Shown: piece after piece, positions 1 to 4,965 of the stretch | Position numbering within the stretch: the first letter of the stretch is position 1 | Layout of the letters: every line of letters starts with the position of its first letter | DNA from: Eubacteriales bacterium | GTDB lineage: Bacteria > Bacillota > Clostridia > Oscillospirales > CAG-272 | Assembly (NCBI GenBank): GCA_028709565.1 | Contig: JAQVWU010000222.1 | Coordinates: 1-5,561 of the forward strand | Length of the DNA: 5,561 nucleotides | Direction of reading: 5' to 3' | The notes under the pieces: generated by a model | Databases searched by the model: none | What the model saw: the letters and a program-made list of their open reading frames with translations, nothing else | What the model was told of the DNA's origin: nothing | Made by a program: the position numbers and the translations under genes

Positions 1-59
1 CACGCCAAACGCATGAATGTGTTCCTAAAGCAAACTTAAAAAAGCGATAAAATAAAAAT

Positions 60-1166
60 TCAATATTCAATAATACCTCTTAAGTGCTTTTCAGAATTCG
101 TGCCTATAACGAATCGCTTTTTCTTCAAGCTCAAGTTTTTCTTACCGGTATCATATATTTTTAAAATATGTAAAGCCAATTTTCTTATTATGTTTAAGTT
201 AAAAGCTGATTGCTTTTCAAGCGTATGATTTTCATCCTCGCGGAAAGTTACATCCAAATGCCAGTGATAGCTTTCTACCATCCAATGACCCCGAATCGCT
301 CGCGCAATCTCCAAGACGTCTTTCGGAAGACTGCTGATGAAATACCGTACTTCCGTTGTTTCCACACCATTTTTTATAATTGTGTTCTTCGTCATAGCAA
401 TTGATTTCAGTCCTGCCCAATCTTTTTTTTGCGGCAACCATGAAATTTCTTCTGTTTGCCAATATTCGCGCTTCTCAATACCTCCGCGGGCTTTTTCAGT
501 TGTCGTTGTATAAGCGCAGTTGCTTTTGAAATCCTTATCTTCAAAATATAATTTGACATCCGCATATAGATTATGCTGATTTGCTTTAAGAACCAGCACA
601 TAATCCGCGCGCTTTTTTCGGATTTTACGGGCAATATCAGTCTGCGTTCCCATGGCGTCTATTGTGATAATATGATTTTTTACATTCAATATATCCAACA
701 ATTCAGGAATCGCTGTTATTTCGTTGGTCTTTTCATCCACTGGTTTTTGAGCCAAACAAAATCCTTTATCATCAACGGCGCTGACAATATGGTTCGCCTT
801 TTGATTTTTATTACCATTGCCGCATTGCGTTTTACCGTCTATTGCAAGTATTTTCTTGATTTTTCCCCCCTCATCATTGTTGAGCATTTCATTCCACATT
901 ATTTGGAAGCCCTGCAGAAACTCCGGTGATACGATTGCCATTACTCTTTGTATCGTATCGTGAGACGGTATTCCGTTTGGCAGTTCTAAATAATTTCGTA
1001 AAAATGTTTCGTGCTCTTTCCCAAATACCTCTATCTCCACAAAATCATCAGCATCCGCCAATGTCGCAAAAAATACAAGTGCTATGATATCACTCATTTT
1101 ATGACGTACTTTTTTCTCTTGTCGTATATCTGTTACGGTATTAAGATATTTTAATATGTTTTTCAT
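60..1166 (-). CDS. ISAs1-family (H-repeat-type) DDE transposase
   Basis: This 368-residue protein catalyses cut-and-join transposition of the element. Its length is normal for the ISAs1 family and no frameshift is seen. The N-terminal part (about residues 5-95) has the family's helical region, including GIPSHDTIQRV at 65-75. The RNase H-like catalytic core follows: the first aspartate is D110 in LAIDGKT, the second is D170 in ITIDAMGTQ, and the glutamate is E298 in the C-terminal block GHWMVESYHWHLDVTFRED (293-311), the family's HW-x-(I/V)E-x-x-HW-x-LDV signature. The start at 1166 is supported by AAAAAGGGG eight bases upstream on the minus strand. The lysine-rich tail (342-351) is usual. Initiation seems controlled by a hairpin and a promoter described separately. 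The element is probably active or only recently inactivated, because the frame and catalytic residues are complete. Confidence 0.95.
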   Translation of the reverse strand: MKNILKYLNTVTDIRQEKKVRHKMSDIIALVFFATLADADDFVEIEVFGKEHETFLRNYLELPNGIPSHDTIQRVMAIVSPEFLQGFQIMWNEMLNNDEGGKIKKILAIDGKTQCGNGNKNQKANHIVSAVDDKGFCLAQKPVDEKTNEITAIPELLDILNVKNHIITIDAMGTQTDIARKIRKKRADYVLVLKANQHNLYADVKLYFEDKDFKSNCAYTTTTEKARGGIEKREYWQTEEISWLPQKKDWAGLKSIAMTKNTIIKNGVETTEVRYFISSLPKDVLEIARAIRGHWMVESYHWHLDVTFREDENHTLEKQSAFNLNIIRKLALHILKIYDTGKKNLSLKKKRFVIGTNSEKHLRGIIEY

Positions 1167-1194
1167 ATAATCAACCCCTTTTTGTTGATTATAT
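1165..1194 (-). promoter_or_regulatory. Hairpin hiding the transposase ribosome site and start codon
   Basis: ATATAATCAAC at 1165-1175 and GTTGATTATAT at 1184-1194 form a perfect 11-bp inverted repeat with an 8-base loop. On the minus strand the loop carries AAAAAGGG and the proximal arm contains the start-codon bases A and T. An RNA containing both arms would fold the ribosome site into the loop and the start codon into the stem. The distal arm also holds the -10 box, so RNA started at the element's own promoter would lack that arm and stay open. This resembles the protection from read-through transcription known in other insertion sequences. Confidence 0.7.
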
Positions 1195-1216
1195 CATACT
1201 TTTAGTTGTTTGTTAA
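1188..1216 (-). promoter_or_regulatory. Transposase promoter, TTAACA-N17-TATAAT
   Basis: On the minus strand TTAACA (1216-1211) lies 17 bases upstream of a perfect TATAAT (1193-1188). A TG two to three bases before the -10 box makes it an extended -10. Transcription would begin near 1181, inside the hairpin loop, giving a leader of only about 15 bases before the ATG at 1166. Confidence 0.7.
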
Positions 1217-1238
1217 TAATGCTGTTTGTTTTGCCATG

Positions 1239-1469
1239 ATATGGTCAATATACATATATTTATTATTCGAATATTGGTCAAATAAGAGAATATTTATTGA
1301 TTTGTTTAGAATATATTGACAGAAACAAGTCTCTGTGGCATAGTGTTATTATCTTATTGGTTATATTAGGCAAAGTCCTTATTCAGGCAAACAGATTTAG
1401 CTCAACATTGACCGGAAGTTTTCAACGGTATCCGAATGAAAATTCAACAAAATAAGAAAGGTACATAAA
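1239..1469 (+). promoter_or_regulatory. AT-rich intergenic region with promoter for the CorA/FtsZ-like gene
   Basis: The stretch between the insertion sequence and the next gene holds no convincing gene. TTGACA at 1316-1321 is a perfect -35 box; 17 bases later is CATAGT at 1339-1344, a 4-of-6 match to the -10 consensus. Transcription would start near 1351, leaving a leader of about 120 bases before the ATG at 1470. Upstream of the promoter the heptamer TGGTCAA occurs twice in direct orientation, at 1242-1248 and 1275-1281, 33 bases apart, about three helical turns, which could be a regulator site. AAAGG at 1457-1461 is the ribosome site of the next gene. Confidence 0.55.
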
Positions 1470-2132
1470 ATGATAAGCATTTTTATTTTAAAAAACGGAA
1501 GCTTTCATCTTACGGATGAAATACAGGACGGTGCATGGATAAACCTGAGCTCACCCACTATGCAGGATACAGACAACATCTCCTCCTTAACGCAAATTGA
1601 CAGGAGATATTTCACCGATGCTGCTGCCGCGAATGAAATTGAAAAAAACGAATCGGCTGCTGTTGCTTTTCTGAACATCGAAAACGAGAAATACAGAATG
1701 ATACTATCGGACAAATATGTGATTACCGTTTGCGAAAATCACGATTCCGGGGAACTGCGTCAGTTTATAAAAGGTATAATTTCAATGATTGAAAAACCCG
1801 GCTTTGTTAACGTTGATATCAAAGATTTGTTTAATATAATAAACAAGTCAGAAAACATGTATATGGTTTCGGGCTGCGGAACAGGCGAGAAAAAGATCGG
1901 GCGTATCCCTGAAACGATATTGGCCTCATCAAATACCAAAACTCTTCTTGCGAATACAACGGGTATCCTTATGACATTATTCTTTTCGCCAATTGTTAAG
2001 CTTGATGATATAAACAATTTGGTTGAGACCATTTCAAAAAGTATAAACTCCGACGCCGTTGTTGTATGGGGTGCGGTGCTTGACGACTCACTTGAAGATG
2101 AAATAAAGTTAACCCTGGCTGCCGCAGCATAA
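1470..2132 (+). CDS. Chimeric protein: CorA-like N-terminal segment joined to FtsZ C-terminal domain
   Basis: The protein has 220 residues, no signal peptide and no clear membrane segment. Residues 1-~90 resemble the beginning of clostridial CorA-type magnesium transporter cytoplasmic domains: GAWINLSSPT (21-30) matches the family's G-x-WINL-x-x-PT, and DKYVITVCEN (81-90) matches the strand written DDYIITVC in CorA. The membrane helices and GMN motif of CorA are absent. Residues ~94-220 align with FtsZ from helix H7 on: LRQFIKGIISMIEKPG (97-111), the T7 loop NVDIKD with N114, D116 and D119 retained, GCGTGEKK (135-142), then LDDINNLVETI and WGAVLDDSLEDEIKLTL (200-216), equivalent to FtsZ FGAVID-x-x-L-x-DE-(I/V)-x-VTV. 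The FtsZ GTPase half and C-terminal tail are missing, and ITGG is replaced by TLFFS. AAAGG eight bases upstream supports the start. It is likely cytoplasmic; its function is unknown. It might bind FtsZ, or it could be an old recombination product, although the frame is open and divergent from both parents. Confidence 0.75.
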   Translation: MISIFILKNGSFHLTDEIQDGAWINLSSPTMQDTDNISSLTQIDRRYFTDAAAANEIEKNESAAVAFLNIENEKYRMILSDKYVITVCENHDSGELRQFIKGIISMIEKPGFVNVDIKDLFNIINKSENMYMVSGCGTGEKKIGRIPETILASSNTKTLLANTTGILMTLFFSPIVKLDDINNLVETISKSINSDAVVVWGAVLDDSLEDEIKLTLAAAA

Positions 2133-2493
2133 TAAAGACATGCGTTTGCACAAGAGCGGGATATTTATCGCATCAATAAAATAGATACAGGAAGGTGATG
2201 AGCGTTAATCGCTCATCATTATAATAATACGACAATTCCGAAATTGACCGGCGGCTCTTCTATACAACGCATTAAACCGGTAAAGACCTTAACAATGGAC
2301 AAATTTTAACCGGTGCCGAAGGCATGGCATATACTCACTATAAATCCCGGATTCAAATGCGAAAAAGTGAAGAATAAACTAAAGATTAAGCAATGCAGTT
2401 TTCCCGGAACCCGCCGGATTCAAGATGAGATAGCTGCTTTTTCAGGCTCGGCATTGCCCAAATCGACAGGTACTATAAAAAGGAACAAATGGA
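2133..2493. other. 361-bp gap without a convincing gene
   Basis: Apart from the hairpin at 2194-2220 and the ribosome site AAAAAGGA at 2477-2484, I see no supported gene here. Short open stretches exist on the plus strand, for instance a frame ending at the TAA at 2305-2309 and another from 2313, but they lack ribosome sites and recognisable motifs. ACCGGT occurs twice, at 2276-2281 and 2309-2314, each preceded by a TTAA-like run. Parts of the stretch could be decayed coding sequence, perhaps the remains of a gene once paired with the downstream immunity-type gene; this is speculation. No good promoter for the gene at 2494 could be placed. Confidence 0.5.
2194..2220 (+). terminator. Hairpin downstream of the CorA/FtsZ-like gene, possible terminator
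   Basis: TGATGAGCG (2196-2204) pairs perfectly with CGCTCATCA (2210-2218) around the loop TTAAT, and two G-U pairs extend the stem. It lies about 65 bases after the stop at 2132. The bases after it are AT-rich (ATAATAAT) rather than a clean T-run, so termination may be weak. It may separate this gene from the following group. Confidence 0.4.
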
Positions 2494-3156
2494 ATGATAC
2501 AGGAGTTGAAAGCGAAGGGAATACAATTTTCTGAGGGATTGACGGAATCGGAAATATTGAAAATCGAAGATATTTATGAAATCAAGTTTCCGAAATCTCT
2601 GCGTGAATTTTATGGAGATGGTGTTCCGTTCTCTGACATTGAATATGCATTCCCAAGGTGGACAGATTATTCGGAAGCGAATATTACCGGAATTAAAAGC
2701 TATTGGATCCAAGGTCCGATTGATCGGCTTTTGCCTCATGTAACAATGAACGATTATTGGATTCCTGAATGGGGAAAAAGGCCGGAATCGCCTGAAGACA
2801 TTGTCAGAGTGTTTACAAAGACAGCTCAAAAAGCACCTAAATTGATTCCGATACATCATAATGCGTATATGCCGATACTAACAGGTGTGGACGATCCTCC
2901 GGTTATTTCCGCTGTCGAATTCGATGTTGTGTACGGTCTTCATAATTTGCACGATTTTTTGGAAAGTCATTTTTTAGAAGATGACTATAATCGTGCAAGA
3001 AAAGAGAGGCTTGCAAAAAAAGATAGGGTATACATTCCTTTTTGGAGCGATATCTTCAATTATAACATAAAAACGGCAGCAGAGAATTTCAACGCAGCTA
3101 TAAGAAAACGAAGCGTTCAGGGAGAGGATTTTAAAACGGCGGAGGATTTTATATAA
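2494..3156 (+). CDS. SMI1/KNR4 (SUKH-superfamily) immunity-type protein
   Basis: This 220-residue soluble protein has the hallmarks of the SMI1/KNR4 fold. The N-terminal helix-strand signature is LTESEILKIEDIYEIKFPKSLREFY (split here as LTESEILKIED at 16-26 and YEIKFPKSLREFY at 28-40). The mid-region block KLIPIHHNAYMPIL (116-129) matches the family's P-I-x-x-(H/G)-x-x-Y-x-P pattern, and the late block is ISAVEFDVVYGLHNLHDFLESHF (starting at 138; key residues S139, D144, Y147, G148, L152, F155). In bacteria such proteins are mostly immunity proteins that neutralise secreted polymorphic or contact-dependent toxins in the cytoplasm. AAAAAGGA ten bases upstream fixes the start; an ATG at 2489 meets a stop after one codon. 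No toxin is visible beside it, so it may be an orphan immunity gene. Its toxin partner cannot be told from sequence. Confidence 0.85.
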   Translation: MIQELKAKGIQFSEGLTESEILKIEDIYEIKFPKSLREFYGDGVPFSDIEYAFPRWTDYSEANITGIKSYWIQGPIDRLLPHVTMNDYWIPEWGKRPESPEDIVRVFTKTAQKAPKLIPIHHNAYMPILTGVDDPPVISAVEFDVVYGLHNLHDFLESHFLEDDYNRARKERLAKKDRVYIPFWSDIFNYNIKTAAENFNAAIRKRSVQGEDFKTAEDFI

Positions 3157-3232
3157 GTCTTATGAAAACTTATAAGTAAATATTTAAAATAATTTCTTAA
3201 GCATTATTCTATTAATACGGAGATTGTCTAAT

Positions 3233-3261
3233 CTGACAACCCCTGTACCATGACATACTGT
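3233..3261 (+). promoter_or_regulatory. Weak candidate promoter upstream of the gene at 3284
   Basis: CTGACA (3233-3238, 5 of 6 to consensus) is followed after 17 bases by TACTGT (3256-3261, 3 of 6). The -10 box is poor, so the call is tentative. The 127-base gap after the SUKH gene also contains the perfect palindrome ACTTATAAGT at 3168-3177. The gap is long enough for a separate transcript, but read-through from the SUKH gene is equally possible. Confidence 0.25.
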
Positions 3262-3283
3262 TTAATTGTTGCAGGAGAATTGA

Positions 3284-3775
3284 ATGAAAGGCGTTATTAT
3301 CAAAAGAAGCGGAATCATATTGCCATCTATAAACCGCATATTCGATGCGATCCATAATGTTCAAATAGAATATAACTGGCTTATTACGGACATTGACGTG
3401 ATTTCACTTAATCAGGGGTATAATGTGTTGTCAAAGGTTGATTACGTCTGGATATCGGGAGAAGAGCTGATTCATATGACAGATGACTTCCAATGGTGTT
3501 TTGCTGTTTTCTCAGGATTTCCGAAAGACGTATCAAAGGAGCAGGTTTTGACGCAAAAACTCCCATATGCCGATGGATATCCGGGATTTTGGCAGAATCC
3601 GGTCGGCATACAGCACCCGATGGCGGAGGTCGAAATTGTGCCTTTTGATGCCGCTTACTATTTAGTGATAAGCAAAATTGATAAAATCGCGGAGGACTTG
3701 AAAATCGTCTTTCCAACGGCTGAGGATATTGAAACATATAATAACCGCATTGGTGAGCATAGGGTTTGTTTTTGA
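3284..3775 (+). CDS. Uncharacterised 163-residue protein, possibly immunity-like
   Basis: I do not recognise this protein with certainty. It is a small soluble, acidic protein without signal peptide or membrane segments. Visible features are EYNWLITDID at 29-38, a WISGEEL strand-helix at 56-62, the aromatic block FQWCFAVFSGFP at 69-80, PYADGYPGFWQNP at 94-106 with many G, P and aromatic residues, and a C-terminal strand-helix AYYLVISKIDKIAEDLKIVFP at 124-144. Alternating strands and helices and the E-Y-N-W-L-I start recall small Firmicute proteins such as the DUF2691 type, found near toxin-immunity loci; this is a weak resemblance only. AGGAGA (3273-3278) five bases before the ATG supports the start. 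It sits 127 bases after a SUKH gene and 55 bases before the methyltransferase gene on the same strand, which makes an immunity role plausible. Confidence 0.75.
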   Translation: MKGVIIKRSGIILPSINRIFDAIHNVQIEYNWLITDIDVISLNQGYNVLSKVDYVWISGEELIHMTDDFQWCFAVFSGFPKDVSKEQVLTQKLPYADGYPGFWQNPVGIQHPMAEVEIVPFDAAYYLVISKIDKIAEDLKIVFPTAEDIETYNNRIGEHRVCF

Positions 3776-3830
3776 TTCCATTATCGTCACTCCATGACAG
3801 AAACACAAACTAAAATACGGGAATAATAAA

Positions 3831-4889
3831 ATGGATAAAATATTTTCGGAAATGTTTTCAAGGCAGCCTGATGAAGTATTTAATGGCGATTATTTTTATC
3901 ACCTGCCATATTACGAGAAGTGGGGGGCGGAATTAAGGGAGATGGTGGGAGGGGTTTCACTTAATGAGGTGCATAAACGGCAAGAAAACAGAATGAAAAA
4001 TGCGTTTAAATTCAACTGGCTTCGAGGTGAGGCAAACCCATTTCTCTACGATCCGTTTTTTAAAGGCAAAGAAGATATTGATTTTATTTTTGAAGAAACA
4101 ATCCGAAAAATCGCCCGGGACGGCAGGCCATTCATGGACATCGCCAGCTGGGAGGACATGGGACTTGCTCCGTACATCATCAAAATGAACCCGGAAATAC
4201 CATGTCTCGTAACGGATATTGATGCATATACCATGAAACAACTGCGTTTATGTATAAACGAAAATTTATTCGGTTATAACATCAATATAGCCTCTTTCGA
4301 TAATTTTGACATTCCTATTAAAGATAAAACGCTGGATTACATAACAAGCTGGCACGGTGTTACAAATTCCTGCACAGTCGGAGTTACGGATTCCTGCAAA
4401 GCGTCTGTCCGTGAACAAGGACAGCATATCTATCAATATTCTGTCGGACAAGAAAAGGTTATCGATGAAATATACCGTATATTAAAGCCGGGCGGCAGAT
4501 TTGTTTCGCTTGAAATGAACAGGGAATGTGATTATAATTTGCAGAGGCTTTACAATAACTATAATGAACATGGCAGGCTGTTCGGAGTATATACCTATGA
4601 TGAAATACAAGCGGTATGTGAATTATTGACAGAGGAACCGTGGAGAGATAAATTCATATCAGCGGGTTTCCGGGTGGAGGCTGAAAAAACACAGCTTAAA
4701 AAAAGTTCGCTTCGCAGCGTTATAAATTTTTTGCACGGGTTTACAGATTACCACGGCATTCATCATCGGGAAAAGGCAAATCGGGGTGAACAGGATTTTT
4801 TAAGAACTATTAAAGATAGTGACACTGAAAATATTGGCTTTGATTTATACGAAACCGATACATTCTTTGTCCTCCGCAAGCCGGAGTGA
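3831..4889 (+). CDS. Class I SAM-dependent methyltransferase with altered motif I
   Basis: This 352-residue cytoplasmic protein has a helical N-terminal region (1-~95) and a Rossmann-type methyltransferase domain (about 98-230). Motif I, where glycines normally contact S-adenosylmethionine, reads FMDIASWEDMGLAPYI (101-116): D103 and G111 remain but the central glycines are replaced by W-E-D. Motif II is LVTDID (126-131) with the acidic ribose-binding residue. SFDNFDIPIKDKTLDYITS (155-173) corresponds to the motif III-IV region and EIYRILKPGGRFVSLEMN (213-230) is the usual post-IV block of the Methyltransf_11 group. Residues 176-191 are an imperfect duplication, GVTNSCTV then GVTDSCKA. A C-terminal region ends with FFVLRK. 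The substrate is unknown; the group resembles clostridial methyltransferases of unassigned function. GGGA ten bases upstream is a modest ribosome site. It is probably co-transcribed with the gene ending at 3775. Confidence 0.88.
   Translation: MDKIFSEMFSRQPDEVFNGDYFYHLPYYEKWGAELREMVGGVSLNEVHKRQENRMKNAFKFNWLRGEANPFLYDPFFKGKEDIDFIFEETIRKIARDGRPFMDIASWEDMGLAPYIIKMNPEIPCLVTDIDAYTMKQLRLCINENLFGYNINIASFDNFDIPIKDKTLDYITSWHGVTNSCTVGVTDSCKASVREQGQHIYQYSVGQEKVIDEIYRILKPGGRFVSLEMNRECDYNLQRLYNNYNEHGRLFGVYTYDEIQAVCELLTEEPWRDKFISAGFRVEAEKTQLKKSSLRSVINFLHGFTDYHGIHHREKANRGEQDFLRTIKDSDTENIGFDLYETDTFFVLRKPE
4356..4403 (+). repeat. 24-bp imperfect tandem duplication inside the methyltransferase gene
   Basis: Bases 4356-4379 and 4380-4403 match at 18 of 24 positions and encode GVTNSCTV and GVTDSCKA. 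The unit is eight codons, so the frame is kept. It lies directly after the active-site-side strand SWH (173-175), where substrate contacts are usual in this fold. Confidence 0.65.
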
Positions 4890-4911
4890 ATCTATTATTA
4901 CAATAACGACA

Positions 4912-4941
4912 GAGCAGCAGATATAACTATATCTGCTGCTC
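4912..4941. terminator. Strong hairpin between converging genes, likely bidirectional terminator
   Basis: GAGCAGCAGATATA (4912-4925) and TATATCTGCTGCTC (4928-4941) are perfect inverted copies, 14 bp around a 2-base centre (13 bp with a 4-base loop in practice). The hairpin lies 23 bases after the methyltransferase stop and 25 bases beyond the kinase stop, exactly between converging genes. T-rich tracts are only moderate on either side (ATATTTT on the plus strand), but the position fits a shared terminator. Confidence 0.75.
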
Positions 4942-4965
4942 GCGAATATTTTGGAGTAATGCTTT

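Larger units (their letters stand above)
1..1238 (-). mobile_element. ISAs1-family insertion sequence, probably near full length
   Basis: The element is defined by an intact ISAs1-type transposase and its own promoter. The end beyond the transposase stop, read on the plus strand, is CACGCCAAACGCATGAA at 1-17. This resembles the CA-G-CAAACGCAT type of terminus I associate with this family, from memory. The best candidate for the other end, read inward on the minus strand from 1238, starts CATGGCAAA and matches the left end at 7 of the first 9 bases. That would give an element of about 1.24 kb, a normal size for the family. The left boundary may lie just outside the window, so no target-site duplication can be tested. 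A second possible right end is a 10-bp inverted match at 2139-2148, which would enclose the next gene; I consider it less likely because the outermost bases do not match. Confidence 0.7.

Noticed and set aside
573..929. Plus-strand open frame opposite the transposase
   Set aside because: It is the antisense shadow of a clearly coding, family-matched transposase.
1239..1456. Plus-strand frame open from the TGA at 1236 to a TAA near 1454, with a hydrophobic segment
   Set aside because: No ATG or GTG start with a ribosome site is present, the DNA is AT-rich, and the frame runs through the best promoter of the downstream gene.
2198..2224. Eight-codon frame after GGAAGG
   Set aside because: It lies entirely within the hairpin at 2194-2220, is too short to evaluate and matches nothing recognisable as a leader peptide.
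2384..2435. Minus-strand stretch reading NPAGSGKTALLNL, like a Walker A motif
   Set aside because: The frame is only about 15 codons long between two stops and has no neighbouring ATPase motifs; a chance match.
2313..2534. Plus-strand open frame of 73 codons overlapping the SUKH gene start
   Set aside because: It begins with no ribosome site, overlaps the well-supported gene at 2494 in another frame, has no recognisable motif and is low-complexity in composition.
2473..2859. Minus-strand open frame opposite the SUKH gene
   Set aside because: It is arginine- and phenylalanine-rich as expected of an antisense shadow, and the opposite strand carries a recognisable family.
3219..3241. Overlapping small inverted repeats (AGATT/AATCT and TTGTC/GACAA)
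   Set aside because: Five-base stems are expected by chance and there is no T-run or known regulatory form.
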